36,171 nt of DNA from a virus. Positions 18,963 through 26,041 of this stretch are shown in pieces. The position numbers were made by a program, and so were the translations under genes. The notes under the pieces are model-generated. The model saw only the letters and a list, made by a program, of their open reading frames with translations, had not been told where the DNA came from and searched no databases. Within the stretch, counting starts at the first letter, position 1. Each line of letters opens with the position of its first letter. Location: positions 1-36,171 of IMG/VR virus record IMGVR_UViG_3300030116_005228. One strand, written 5' to 3'.

Positions 18963-18993
18963 AGGGGCTTTTGCCCCTCTGTCCATCATTATA
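18963..18993 (-). promoter_or_regulatory. Extended -10 promoter with 5' stem-loop
   Basis: On the minus strand the sequence TGATATAAT gives a perfect -10 (18988-18993) with the extended TGn motif; no good -35 is visible. About nine bases downstream, where transcription should begin, lies the hairpin AGGGGC-AAAA-GCCCCT (18963-18978). The ACGAAGGAG leader and the ATG at 18927 follow. The order matches the promoter near 33790. Confidence 0.6.
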
Positions 18994-19094
18994 TCAAACG
19001 ACTTTTTTAGAAATGTCAGAAAGCAAGCTATAGAGCCACTTTCGGAAAGGCTGCCTTCGTGAAAGGCGCATGAACACTTTGGTAATATTTACAC

Positions 19095-19122
19095 AAAAAA
19101 AGCTTTTGGTTAAAATTTAACC
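19095..19122 (-). terminator. Possible weak terminator
   Basis: The 15-bp palindrome GGTTAAAATTTAACC (19108-19122) overlaps the stop of the 35-residue ORF. On the minus strand it is followed, after six bases, by seven T (19095-19101). The stem is AT-rich and the T tract is displaced, so termination may be weak. Confidence 0.4.
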
Positions 19123-19224
19123 AGTTTGCCTTTCCTTAAACTCTTTCTCCAGACGCTTAAAATACGCCCTTCTTTTTTTCCACAAATCGAATTCTCTTTT
19201 CACTGCTTCTAATAAGTGTTTCAT
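19117..19224 (-). CDS. 35-residue charged helical peptide
   Basis: A short ORF starting MKHLLEAVKREFDLWKK and ending KEFKERQTG, predicted to be a single highly charged, basic amphipathic helix. An AGGA ribosome site sits 8 nt before the ATG, and the ATG is 11 nt after the stop codon of the 132-residue gene, so it would be the last cistron of that operon before the palindrome at 19108-19122. Function is unknown. Small size is the main reason for doubt. Confidence 0.5.
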   Translation of the reverse strand: MKHLLEAVKREFDLWKKRRAYFKRLEKEFKERQTG

Positions 19225-19234
19225 ATCATATATC

Positions 19235-19633
19235 CTAATGGGTATTGCGCTTTGTATTTAGCTGAAAGATTTCTTTTAAAAAAAGAGAATCATCTTTTTC
19301 AAAGTACAAGGCTCTGACACTTGGATGGATATCATCCTTACCAAAAATTCTTTCAGGATAAACATTGTAGACAGGAGGCAATTCTTCTTTTGTGCTTACG
19401 AGTTCTCCATCTTCATCGTATTCAAACTGCTCTTCTCCTGACAGTTCTTCCCTAAAGTTTTTTAGTTGAGTGATCCAATCATCTAACATATCAACCATGA
19501 CATCAGTATCAAAAAGTCTGTCATGACCTCCATTGATTGTCACAATGCCTTGGCTGGTTCTAAAATCATAATGAAGCTCACCTGTGTGTGCCGTAATCAG
19601 CGGCTCGTTTAATTTCTTTGTCTTAGCCATCAT
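19235..19633 (-). CDS. Unknown phage protein, acidic
   Basis: Product of 131-132 residues; two adjacent ATG codons (19633 and 19630) overlap the upstream TGA, and the second has better spacing from AAAGGAG. It has a strand-rich start (GELHYDFRTSQGIVTINGG), a helical segment (MVDMLDDWITQLKNFREEL) and an acidic middle (EEQFEYDEDGEL). No family recognised. It sits downstream of the primase-helicase with overlapping codons, so it is probably translated from the same mRNA and may serve replication; that link is positional only. Confidence 0.75.
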   Translation of the reverse strand: MMAKTKKLNEPLITAHTGELHYDFRTSQGIVTINGGHDRLFDTDVMVDMLDDWITQLKNFREELSGEEQFEYDEDGELVSTKEELPPVYNVYPERIFGKDDIHPSVRALYFEKDDSLFLKEIFQLNTKRNTH

Positions 19634-19842
19634 TCATCTCCTTTGAGTTTGCGTTCTATAAAAGCCTTTATATTTCTTGGAAGCTTTCTAGTAATGCCGC
19701 ATCTTTCATCTTCCCAGACATCAATTATCTTTTTATTCTGTAAATCAACTTGCCATTGAATTGAACCTCGATGGTCCTTGAGTTTGACAGTCCATCCGTA
19801 ATCACTGTCAGGAATGATTGTGTAGTTTTCTATTTTATACAT
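19630..19842 (-). CDS. Small unknown protein coupled to the primase-helicase
   Basis: A 70-residue protein whose ATG overlaps the TGA of the primase-helicase gene (TGATG), with MYKIENYTIIPDSDYGW at the start and a basic C-terminal helix (KLPRNIKAFIERKLKGDE). Beta-strand alternation in the first 45 residues suggests a small compact domain. The last codons (AAAGGAGATGA) double as the ribosome site for the next gene. No family recognised. Confidence 0.75.
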   Translation of the reverse strand: MYKIENYTIIPDSDYGWTVKLKDHRGSIQWQVDLQNKKIIDVWEDERCGITRKLPRNIKAFIERKLKGDE

Positions 19843-21599
19843 CAGAAATCAGACTCCCTTCCGTCCATCCAGTGTGGCTTCACTTTTGACGGATCGAATG
19901 ATTCATTAAACTCTTCTACCGGGCGATCAGAATAAATCCCAGTCGGCACATCGTAATCCAGTATTGTCATTCCCTGCTGACCCACCCATTTGAATCTGCA
20001 CTTCCAACAATGAATCTCAACTCCGTCCTTGCCTCGATGAACTGTCGCTCCAATGTCGGCCTTATTAAAGAAGTGTGCTGATCCACTGATCGACATACCA
20101 GTTGGAACTGTGTAGCTTCCATCTTCTTTCGGATACATCTTTGCAGGATGAGCGACAAACCAACAATGTAAATCGTGAGCTTTGCAGAACGTGGTTAGCT
20201 TAGTAAGTAACAGAGATACCGAACTGGTCTCATCCTCTCCCTCTCGTTCAATCATGTTATATGGATCAATAATAATTCCACGAACTCCCAGTCTCATAAC
20301 AGACTGTTTAAACCTTTCGATCAAACTGTCTATCGTGCTGACTGCGCCATCCCTTGAGTCCAAGAAAACAAAATGATTGTCGATGAATTCAAATGCTTCG
20401 TTCAGTTGAGTCTCATCCATGCGAGGATTCAATCCTTTGAAAAAAGGTCTCTCTGTAATTTTCTCTGCAAGCTTGGCGATGTGAAATGCTGGAGGATTTT
20501 CAAAGGATGCGACAGCAAACTTCCACGAATTATTTTGTGCTAGGTTAATCATAATCTGATCCAAGAATTCACTCTTCCCAGAGTTCGGCAGCCCAGTGAC
20601 GATGGTAAGTTGACCCGGTGCTACGGTAAACAATTCATCTACTGTTTTCAGCCCTGTACTGGTTCCTCGTCCCAGCCCCTCATTGTAGATGTCCTTGACC
20701 TGCATGGCGTAATCGCTTGCACCGTAAACACCTTTTAATGGGAGTGGGGAGGGGTTTTCTATAGCAGATCGTAAAATATCCTCTCCGTGATGCAATAGTG
20801 CGTCTGTAACGTCCTTACAGCCCTCTGGCAAGGAAATACTCCAACACTTAGCCCTACCTACACGCCTAGCTATCTCTTCCTGTAGAGCCTCTCCGGCCTC
20901 GTCAGCGTCTGTTGCAAGAATCACCTTTTCGACTCTTTCTATTACATGCCGAGCTTCCCATATGTAATTGAACTTGTTATCTTCAGATGGATCTATCTTT
21001 CGATTTGAAACTTTTGATGGCGCACCATTTGGGCAGCTCACCGCAGGGATTCCAATTGACGCTAAAGCAACTGCATCGGCTTCACCCTCTACTATTATCA
21101 GCGTGTCGGCATCTTCCGGGATTTGTTTTATGCCATAGAAGTCTCTGGCGTTGCCGTCTTGAGTAAATGCTTTTCCATCAATTGGTCTCCATTTGATTGC
21201 ATACGGCTCATCTGGATCTCCATAAAGAAAGCCAATTGCTTCTCTCTCTTCTTTAAACTTGGCGAAGTATTTTTTCCCGGTAGTGACAGGCATGGGGCAG
21301 TCTTCAAAAGAAATCCCGCGAGACTTAAAAAACTTTCTGATTATTTCTTTTTCTGAATTGAGTTGAGTGGGGATAGATATGACGTTGTCTTGTTCCAGAT
21401 ATTTTTCGTAGAACGGAGCCTTCTTGGGAATACATCCGCTAACGTCACAATGGAAACAATGATAAAGAGTTTCACTTGCAGTAATTGTAATCCCTAAAGT
21501 TTTTTCATTTGATTTTTTTCTTTCATGTGAACAGTTTGGACATACCACTCGGCCTGATTTGTTTTGTTCTTCCACAAATTCTCTTAACAACTCTTTCAT
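19842..21599 (-). CDS. Primase-helicase (Twinkle / T7 gp4-like)
   Basis: A 585-residue protein with the full layout of phage primase-helicases: a zinc ribbon (C20, C23, C48, C51), a TOPRIM fold with IIVEGEADAVAL (E171) and ATDADEAGE (about 230-237), and a RecA-type helicase with Walker A GLPNSGKS (336-343), Walker B IIIDPYN (D445) and a hexameric-helicase C-terminal region (WFVAHPAK). It should prime Okazaki fragments and unwind the replication fork in the 5' to 3' direction as a hexamer. An AAACGAAGGAG leader precedes the ATG. No DNA polymerase lies in this window, so it is either elsewhere in the genome or supplied by the host. It is the central gene of minus block 1. Confidence 0.95.
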   Translation of the reverse strand: MKELLREFVEEQNKSGRVVCPNCSHERKKSNEKTLGITITASETLYHCFHCDVSGCIPKKAPFYEKYLEQDNVISIPTQLNSEKEIIRKFFKSRGISFEDCPMPVTTGKKYFAKFKEEREAIGFLYGDPDEPYAIKWRPIDGKAFTQDGNARDFYGIKQIPEDADTLIIVEGEADAVALASIGIPAVSCPNGAPSKVSNRKIDPSEDNKFNYIWEARHVIERVEKVILATDADEAGEALQEEIARRVGRAKCWSISLPEGCKDVTDALLHHGEDILRSAIENPSPLPLKGVYGASDYAMQVKDIYNEGLGRGTSTGLKTVDELFTVAPGQLTIVTGLPNSGKSEFLDQIMINLAQNNSWKFAVASFENPPAFHIAKLAEKITERPFFKGLNPRMDETQLNEAFEFIDNHFVFLDSRDGAVSTIDSLIERFKQSVMRLGVRGIIIDPYNMIEREGEDETSSVSLLLTKLTTFCKAHDLHCWFVAHPAKMYPKEDGSYTVPTGMSISGSAHFFNKADIGATVHRGKDGVEIHCWKCRFKWVGQQGMTILDYDVPTGIYSDRPVEEFNESFDPSKVKPHWMDGRESDF

Positions 21600-21625
21600 T
21601 TGACCCTCTCCTTCGTTTACTGTAT

Positions 21626-21661
21626 AAACGAAATCGCTGTTTATCTAACAGCCCTTCGTTT
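21626..21661 (-). promoter_or_regulatory. Large imperfect stem-loop upstream of the primase-helicase
   Basis: AAACGAA (21626-21632) pairs with TTCGTTT (21655-21661), and GCTGTT (21636-21641) with AACAGC (21647-21652), leaving a 5-nt loop and a 3/2-nt internal bulge. On the minus strand this lies in the leader of the primase-helicase gene. It holds one copy of the AAACGAAGG leader motif, directly upstream of a second copy that serves as the real ribosome site, so it may regulate translation. Confidence 0.5.
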
Positions 21662-21667
21662 AATCTT

Positions 21668-21693
21668 AGCCCTCCATGTGAGGGCTTTTTTTT
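21668..21693 (+). terminator. Intrinsic terminator oriented against the flanking genes
   Basis: AGCCCTC (21668-21674), a 5-nt loop, GAGGGCT (21680-21686) and then seven T form a textbook terminator on the plus strand. Both neighbours are on the minus strand. It could stop plus-strand read-through from the late genes, or the stem could act in the minus-strand leader. Confidence 0.7.
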
Positions 21694-21994
21694 ACAAGGC
21701 TTTAAGCATTTTTCTAATGACGGCTTTTCTTTGTATCAAAGACAAATACTCAATCTCTTGTGCCGCTCGTTGATATCCGCTTTTTAAGCCTGACATTTCG
21801 ATCAGATCAGCAAACCTTTTTGACTGAACAAACTCTTCTGCGTCCTCTCGCATTTTCTTTTCAGACGAACATAAATCCTGAAATATTCGCCTAATCATCT
21901 TTCGATAAACTTTGTATTTTAATTTCTGATCTGGGGTTTTTTCTATCAAGTCCCCAGAAGATGTGTTTCTCTTTGACCTGTCTGTCGTTTGCAT
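21692..21994 (-). CDS. Small basic helical protein, unknown
   Basis: A 100-residue protein rich in Lys, Arg and Glu, almost certainly all-helical (KLKYKVYRKMIRRIFQDL, then AEEFVQSKRFADLIEMSG, ending IQRKAVIRKMLKAL). It overlaps the RusA-type gene by 104 nt in another frame, longer than usual, but both frames look authentic: RusA needs that C-terminus, and this protein has a sensible helical pattern and an AAGG site before its ATG. DNA or RNA binding is possible from the charge; no family recognised. Confidence 0.6.
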   Translation of the reverse strand: MQTTDRSKRNTSSGDLIEKTPDQKLKYKVYRKMIRRIFQDLCSSEKKMREDAEEFVQSKRFADLIEMSGLKSGYQRAAQEIEYLSLIQRKAVIRKMLKAL

Positions 21995-22265
21995 ATATTA
22001 AGCCTTGCATGGCATCAAGAATGACACTTTCATCAAGGTCAGGTCTCCGTGATGCGTAGTGAATGGTAATGAACACTGATAGATTTCCTTCAAACAACGG
22101 ATCACACTTTGGGCATTGTTCTTGGAAAGATTTGACGTATTTCCTAGCTTTTTCGGACTTGATAAAGGCTGGTCTGCCTTTAATTGTGACGAGCTTTCTA
22201 CTGTTTGCTTTGCTTGCGGGTTCACCTATAATCTCAAACTCAATGACGTTCTGATTGTTTGACAT
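21891..22265 (-). CDS. rusA: RusA-type Holliday junction resolvase
   Basis: A 124-residue protein of normal RusA length. The signature is clear: IIGEPASKANSRK near the N-terminus, RRPDLDES (D76, D78), LDAMQGLIYANDRQV (D84, D94) and a final basic strand. The acidic residues match the magnesium-binding Asp triad of E. coli RusA (D70, D72, D91). It should cut four-way junctions during recombination or clear branched DNA before packaging. It is the first gene of minus block 1, divergent from the plus recombination block over only about 50 bp, which fits a shared recombination module. Confidence 0.9.
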   Translation of the reverse strand: MSNNQNVIEFEIIGEPASKANSRKLVTIKGRPAFIKSEKARKYVKSFQEQCPKCDPLFEGNLSVFITIHYASRRPDLDESVILDAMQGLIYANDRQVKEKHIFWGLDRKNPRSEIKIQSLSKDD

Positions 22266-22318
22266 TATGACACCATAAGTTTACGATTCGCAAACAGATT
22301 GTAACTGAGGGCGGTCCA
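22266..22318. other. Divergent intergenic region between recombination operons
   Basis: These 53 bp separate the minus-strand RusA gene from the plus-strand recombination block, so both operons may start here. I see GAGGGCGG as a ribosome site for the plus gene but no convincing -35/-10 pair on either strand. Confidence 0.5.
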
Positions 22319-22594
22319 ATGAGCAAGATGGGACAATATTTTCTGGCTTTGCAAGAGGCCGGCATAATTCCGATGGAGGATTTTTATAATGAAGATCGAG
22401 GAGAATATGGAGATGCCTGTGACAGTTCCGAAGCTGCCACTGGATCAGATGCAGGTGGGGGCGAGTCTCTTCGTCCCGGTAAAGACAACAAAGGAAATCA
22501 ATGTGGTGCGTCAGCGAGTGAGTCGCTTTCATCAAAAGAATCCAAAGACAAACTGGAAGACGATTACTGTACCGGGTGGAATCAGGATTTTTAG
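22319..22594 (+). CDS. Possible overlapping small ORF, unknown
   Basis: The frame begins MSKMGQYFLALQEAG after a GAGGGCGG ribosome site, and the first 25 residues look like a genuine phage protein. The remaining 65 residues are Gly/Ser/Asp/Lys-rich, low in complexity, and lie in a different frame on top of the better-supported 83-residue gene. Either it is a real gene with an unusually long out-of-frame overlap, or only its start region is translated as a leader. Low confidence. Confidence 0.35.
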   Translation: MSKMGQYFLALQEAGIIPMEDFYNEDRGEYGDACDSSEAATGSDAGGGESLRPGKDNKGNQCGASASESLSSKESKDKLEDDYCTGWNQDF

Positions 22595-22640
22595 GATAGA
22601 GGACTGGGATGAAAACGACCAACCAATTCAATCTGCCTGA
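22389..22640 (+). CDS. Small conserved-type phage protein (LPLDQMQVGASLFVP motif)
   Basis: This 83-residue protein has an N-terminal LPLDQMQVGASLFVPV segment and a basic middle (VRQRVSRFHQKNPKTNWKT) followed by GGIRIFRIED. I recognise this layout from a family of small proteins found next to phage recombination genes, with unknown function. GGAGG lies 9 nt before the ATG; internal ATGs at 22407 and 22413 also follow a GAGGAG. It overlaps the nuclease gene by 32 nt, pointing to coupled translation. Confidence 0.75.
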   Translation: MKIEENMEMPVTVPKLPLDQMQVGASLFVPVKTTKEINVVRQRVSRFHQKNPKTNWKTITVPGGIRIFRIEDWDENDQPIQSA

Positions 22641-23493
22641 CCCTGTCTACAAAGCTCTCACTAACGACAGCTATTCAAAAGGCGATAGTCACAGGTCAAT
22701 TACGACTCTAATTGACTCTCCAAGAGTACGGATTCAGCGAGAACAGAATGAAGAGCATCTTGTCGAGGATGTTTCTGAAAAGATTTGGTCGATTCTTGGG
22801 ACGGCAGTCCACAATATTTTTGAGGATTGTGCAGAAGGTGACTATCTTTCTGAAGAACGTCTGTTTGTTGATATTGACGGATGGAAAGTCAGCGGTGCTA
22901 TTGATATCCAAAAAACAGAATCCGATGGCTCAATTACCATTATGGATTACAAGTGTACTTCTGTGTGGTCTGTTATCTTTGACAAAGAAGAATGGCACAA
23001 TCAACTCAACGCATACGCATATTTAGTTCGCAAAGCAAAAGGTGTGAAGGTCAATAAGCTTCAGATTGTTGCAGTCCTGAGAGACTGGAAGAAACGTGAG
23101 GCTGAGATGAAAGAGGATTATCCTAACGCTCCAATAATGATTGTAGATATCCCGTTGTGGGATGAAGCGACTACGGAACAGTATGTAGAGGGAAGGGTCA
23201 AACTTCATCAGGAAGCAGAGTTCAACAATCTCGTTGGAGATGGATTGCCTTTGTGTTCTGACAAAGAAAGATGGCTGCGTGGAGGAAAGTTTGCAGTCAA
23301 AAAGAAAACCGTGAAGAGAGCTATAAAGTTATTCGATAGCTTGGATGAGGCCCAGCAATTTTTTCAGAAAGAGGGGTTCGATAATAACTTTCTTATTGAA
23401 GAACGAAAGGGTGACCCTGTTAGATGTTCGCAAAACTATTGTAAGGTCGCAGAGTTTTGCGATCAATATCAAAAGGAAATCACACATGCGTGA
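22609..23493 (+). CDS. PD-(D/E)XK nuclease, Cas4/RecB-like, with C-terminal cysteine cluster
   Basis: A 294-residue protein with the motifs of the RecB/Cas4 exonuclease group: GTAVHNIF (H68), SGAIDI (D99), ITIMDYKC (D113, K115) and QLNAYAYL (Q132 to Y136). Near the C-terminus CSQNYCKVAEFC gives C273, C278 and C284, and C73 follows motif I, so a Cas4/AddB-like iron-sulfur cluster is possible. It should degrade or resect DNA ends, supplying single strands to the annealing protein encoded two genes downstream, as lambda Exo does for Beta. Nuclease assignment is firm; the Fe-S cluster is inferred from cysteine spacing. Confidence 0.88.
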   Translation: MKTTNQFNLPDPVYKALTNDSYSKGDSHRSITTLIDSPRVRIQREQNEEHLVEDVSEKIWSILGTAVHNIFEDCAEGDYLSEERLFVDIDGWKVSGAIDIQKTESDGSITIMDYKCTSVWSVIFDKEEWHNQLNAYAYLVRKAKGVKVNKLQIVAVLRDWKKREAEMKEDYPNAPIMIVDIPLWDEATTEQYVEGRVKLHQEAEFNNLVGDGLPLCSDKERWLRGGKFAVKKKTVKRAIKLFDSLDEAQQFFQKEGFDNNFLIEERKGDPVRCSQNYCKVAEFCDQYQKEITHA

Positions 23494-23719
23494 AGAAGAG
23501 TTGAATCAAAGCACTTCAATCATCCCAAAAGTTTTGGGAATAATTCAGCAAGCGAGGGGCGAGGCGATCAAATTCACTGTCAGTCCAGACAGTGTGAGCA
23601 TATTTAAAAACGATCAAGTTGTTTTGACTCTCGACAAAGAAGTTTTTCGTCAGCTAGATGCAAACGAAATTATCGAAATGATAAATAAAAGAGGGTTTGA
23701 AAATGTCAGAGAGGGATGA
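23486..23719 (+). CDS. Small unknown protein in the recombination operon
   Basis: The start is set at ATG 23486, which follows AAAAGGAAATC; the longer upstream frame is a shadow of the nuclease gene. The 77-residue product has helices at both ends (TSIIPKVLGIIQQARGEA and NEIIEMINKRGFENV) around a short beta meander (IKFTVSPDSVSIFKNDQVVLTL). No family recognised. It overlaps both neighbours by a few bases, so it is co-translated with the nuclease and annealing protein, perhaps as an accessory factor. Confidence 0.75.
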   Translation: MREEELNQSTSIIPKVLGIIQQARGEAIKFTVSPDSVSIFKNDQVVLTLDKEVFRQLDANEIIEMINKRGFENVREG

Positions 23720-24467
23720 AAGGTTGCAAAATGCAATAGATAGAATTAAAAATCTTGATGATTCCATGAAGGTGAACTTAAAAGGCAAGAAGTATACGAT
23801 GGTGGCGCAACGTGTACAGGCTTTTAGAGAAGCCTTTGGATGTGGAGCAAACATATCTACGGAGATTGTGGTGTGCGATGACACTAAAGTCATTGTAAAA
23901 GCCACGGTCTCTGTGCAGCGTGATGGTTCGTGGGTTCCTATCGCAACAGAGTTTGCAGAGGAGTACCGGGGTGTCGGGCCAGTTAACAAGACCAGCGCAT
24001 TAGAGAACTGTTGTACCAGCTCCATTGGCAGAGCGTTAGCTGCGTGTGGTCTCAGCGGTGGGGAGTATGCCAGTAGCTTCGAGGTTGACAATGCAATTAA
24101 CAACAAGGCTGAAGCACCAACGAGTCCGAAACCAAAAGCAGAGCCAAAGCCAAAATCAGAAGCAAAGCCAGACAAGGCATTGGATGAGTGGGTCGAGCAG
24201 AACGATTCTCCACCAGAAAACAATCTGAAAATCACTTACGATGGTGAGATAACGGATGAACACGCAGATGAGATTTTGTCTCTTTTCAATTTGATTATGA
24301 GCAAGTCCACTGCAAGTGTTGATGATTTGAATAAGATGTATCGTGACAACAAAAAGCTGATTACCGAAATTCAAGAGAACTCTAAAGCAACATACAAGAG
24401 ACTCATGGATTTATTTACTGCACAAAAGAACCTACACTTAAACCCGGAAGGAGATAAAAATGAGTGA
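23703..24467 (+). CDS. Single-strand annealing protein (Rad52/Sak/ERF-like)
   Basis: The start is the ATG at 23703 (MSERDERLQNA), with AGAGGG upstream. The 254-residue protein has a core recognisable from phage single-strand annealing recombinases: GKKYTMVAQRVQAFREAF, then VPIATEFAEE and the hallmark VNKTSALENCCTSSIGRALA followed by CGLSGGEYASSFEV. A Lys/Pro/Glu linker (about 135-165) joins it to a helical C-terminal domain. Such proteins coat resected single-stranded DNA and anneal complementary strands. The PD-(D/E)XK nuclease just upstream and the SSB-like gene just downstream make the pairing functionally coherent. The exact subfamily is uncertain. Confidence 0.78.
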   Translation: MSERDERLQNAIDRIKNLDDSMKVNLKGKKYTMVAQRVQAFREAFGCGANISTEIVVCDDTKVIVKATVSVQRDGSWVPIATEFAEEYRGVGPVNKTSALENCCTSSIGRALAACGLSGGEYASSFEVDNAINNKAEAPTSPKPKAEPKPKSEAKPDKALDEWVEQNDSPPENNLKITYDGEITDEHADEILSLFNLIMSKSTASVDDLNKMYRDNKKLITEIQENSKATYKRLMDLFTAQKNLHLNPEGDKNE

Positions 24468-24765
24468 TAACTATAACCTTGTTTCAAAGCAAAACAATGG
24501 CCTGTGGGCGAACAAGCACAAGTCAAAAGAAAACCATCCAGATTGGAAGGGTGTTCTGAATGTGACCGATGAGCAACTGAAAAAGCTCATTGAAAGAAGA
24601 AAAGAAGGCGATGTGAATGAGCATGGCAATGTTGAAATTCAGCTTGCTGCTTATGAAAATACCGCCAGAGAGAGTGGTAACAAATGGTTTGCGCTGTATG
24701 GCGAGGTTACCAACTACAAGCGTCAGGATGCTCAAGCTAAATCCACGGATGATATTCCGTTTTGA
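24460..24765 (+). CDS. SSB-like protein with acidic DDIPF tail
   Basis: A 101-residue protein beginning MSDNYNLVSKQNNGLWANK and ending AKSTDDIPF, the kind of acidic C-terminal tip by which single-strand binding proteins recruit partners. The middle (HPDWKGVLNV, VEIQLAAYENTARESGNKW, ALYGEVTNYK) fits a small beta-barrel such as an OB fold, although it is shorter than E. coli SSB. GAAGGAGATAAAAATG provides a strong ribosome site, consistent with high expression. Placed directly after the annealing protein, a role in protecting single-stranded DNA is likely. The fold is inferred. Confidence 0.65.
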   Translation: MSDNYNLVSKQNNGLWANKHKSKENHPDWKGVLNVTDEQLKKLIERRKEGDVNEHGNVEIQLAAYENTARESGNKWFALYGEVTNYKRQDAQAKSTDDIPF

Positions 24766-25124
24766 TGATTCGATCCAGAAAGCTGCTTAACGCAGCCAGA
24801 GATAAAACATGCGTAAACTGCGGTGTTGCGGATGACACCGTGGTTGCAGCGCATTACCAAGGGTTTCGGTCACAAAGTTTTGGTAAAGGCAAAAGCATAA
24901 AAGTGCATGACATTTGTTGTGCCGATTTATGTTACAGGTGTCACAATGCCTTCGATAGAAACGATCCAAGCCTTTCTCATCTCGAAAATAGTTGGTCAAA
25001 AAAGATCGACATCAGCGAACAGTTTTTATTCTGTGTAATTCAAACAATTATCAGACGCATAGGCGATGGCACAATAAAAATCGAGGGGTATGATCCAGAT
25101 GGAATTAAGAATTCAAAAAGCTGA
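24765..25124 (+). CDS. DUF1364-type putative HNH-like nuclease
   Basis: The ATG at 24765 overlaps the upstream TGA. The 119-residue product begins IRSRKLLNAARDKTCVNCG, then VVAAHYQG, and has ADLCYRCHNAFD further on. That order of RSRKL, C-x2-C, an AHxxG loop and a C-x2-CH motif is what I know from the DUF1364 phage family, thought to be zinc-binding HNH-like endonucleases. It sits between the SSB-like and NinB-like genes, so a role in processing recombination intermediates is plausible. The catalytic assignment is inferred; the zinc ligands are visible. Confidence 0.7.
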   Translation: MIRSRKLLNAARDKTCVNCGVADDTVVAAHYQGFRSQSFGKGKSIKVHDICCADLCYRCHNAFDRNDPSLSHLENSWSKKIDISEQFLFCVIQTIIRRIGDGTIKIEGYDPDGIKNSKS

Positions 25125-25521
25125 ATCAGATAAAATTGTTCAGCTATTCAGAACGGTTGTGGATATTGACCCGGATTGTTCTCAGCGACTGGTGGACGTT
25201 GGCAAGAAAGCCAAGCTTGGTGTCCGAGTATTAATTGATCCGATTGTCGCAGAGCGTACTCGGAGGCAGGAAGGATATTATCGGAAGTGGGCTAGAGAGT
25301 TTGGCAGGTTCTGTGGAATGACCCCGGACGAGATTCATGAAGAATTACTTTGCGTGACTTATGGGAGTGTTGAAGTGGAAACAAAATTTGGTGTCAGAAG
25401 GAGGCCACAGAAAAGAAGTGGCGAAACAAATCGAATCAGTTATAGCGAATTGATCGACACACTGATAAGGGTTTCATCAGAGATGGGATTTAATGTCCCC
25501 CCGGCAGAACGATGTGGATAA
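25090..25521 (+). CDS. NinB-like recombination-associated protein (tentative)
   Basis: A 143-residue protein (an alternative ATG lies at 25099 with better spacing from GAGGGG). It shows RRQEGYYRKWAREFGRFCGM, TPDEIHEELLC, a basic Arg-rich segment (VRRRPQKRSGE) and SYSELIDTLIRVSSEMGFNVP. This resembles the general layout of lambda NinB and related phage recombination mediator proteins, which bind single-stranded DNA, but similarity is only at the pattern level. It overlaps the DUF1364 gene by 35 nt and the methyltransferase gene by 29 nt. Confidence 0.5.
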   Translation: MIQMELRIQKAESDKIVQLFRTVVDIDPDCSQRLVDVGKKAKLGVRVLIDPIVAERTRRQEGYYRKWAREFGRFCGMTPDEIHEELLCVTYGSVEVETKFGVRRRPQKRSGETNRISYSELIDTLIRVSSEMGFNVPPAERCG

Positions 25522-26041
25522 TCCCGAAGACGCACCAACTGTACTCTCGCTTTGCAGCGGATATGGTGGCATCGAAAGAGGACTTGAACTTACCGGGACT
25601 AAACATCGAGTCCTCGCTCATGTGGAGATCGAAGCCTTCGCAATTGAAAACTTGGTGTCAAAGATGGAAAAGGGTCTCTTGGCTCCCTCACCTATATACA
25701 CGGATCTTAAAACCTTGCCAGCGGAAATCTTTAGAGACCGAGTTGACATCCTGTTGGGGGGCTACCCGTGTCAGCCTTTTTCGCAAGCCGGGAAACGTGC
25801 CGGAGGGGCGGACCCCAGACACCTCTGGCCGTTCATCCGGGATCACATCAGAACAATTAGACCTGTTCGATGTTTCTTTGAAAATGTCGAAGGACACATC
25901 AGCCTTGGACTCAGAGAGGTCATTGGAGATCTGGAAGAACTCGGTTACAAAAGCTCGTGGGGCATATTTAGCGCGGAAGAGGTCTATGCACCTCATCAGA
26001 GAAAACGGGTTTTTATCATGGCCCACTCCAACATCCACTGA
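25493..26041 (+). CDS. C5 cytosine DNA methyltransferase, N-terminal catalytic part (split)
   Basis: A 182-residue frame carrying the N-terminal motifs of a C5 cytosine methyltransferase: motif I LSLCSGYGGIE (about 18-27, AdoMet binding), motif IV GGYPCQPFSQAG with catalytic C93, motif VI FFENVEG (129-134) and motif VIII APHQRKRVFI (about 166-175). The frame then meets a TGA at 26039-26041. The target recognition region and motifs IX-X are missing here and appear in another frame from 25986 onwards. It cannot be a complete enzyme alone. Either it pairs with the second polypeptide, as split enzymes such as M.AquI do, or the frame shifts near 26010. Phage methyltransferases of this kind usually protect phage DNA from host restriction. 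Confidence 0.85.
   Translation: MSPRQNDVDNPEDAPTVLSLCSGYGGIERGLELTGTKHRVLAHVEIEAFAIENLVSKMEKGLLAPSPIYTDLKTLPAEIFRDRVDILLGGYPCQPFSQAGKRAGGADPRHLWPFIRDHIRTIRPVRCFFENVEGHISLGLREVIGDLEELGYKSSWGIFSAEEVYAPHQRKRVFIMAHSNIH

Noticed and set aside
25512-25985. Open frame upstream of the WPTP region read as the start of a longer protein
   Set aside because: It is the out-of-frame shadow of the methyltransferase catalytic domain, whose motifs are plain in the other frame.
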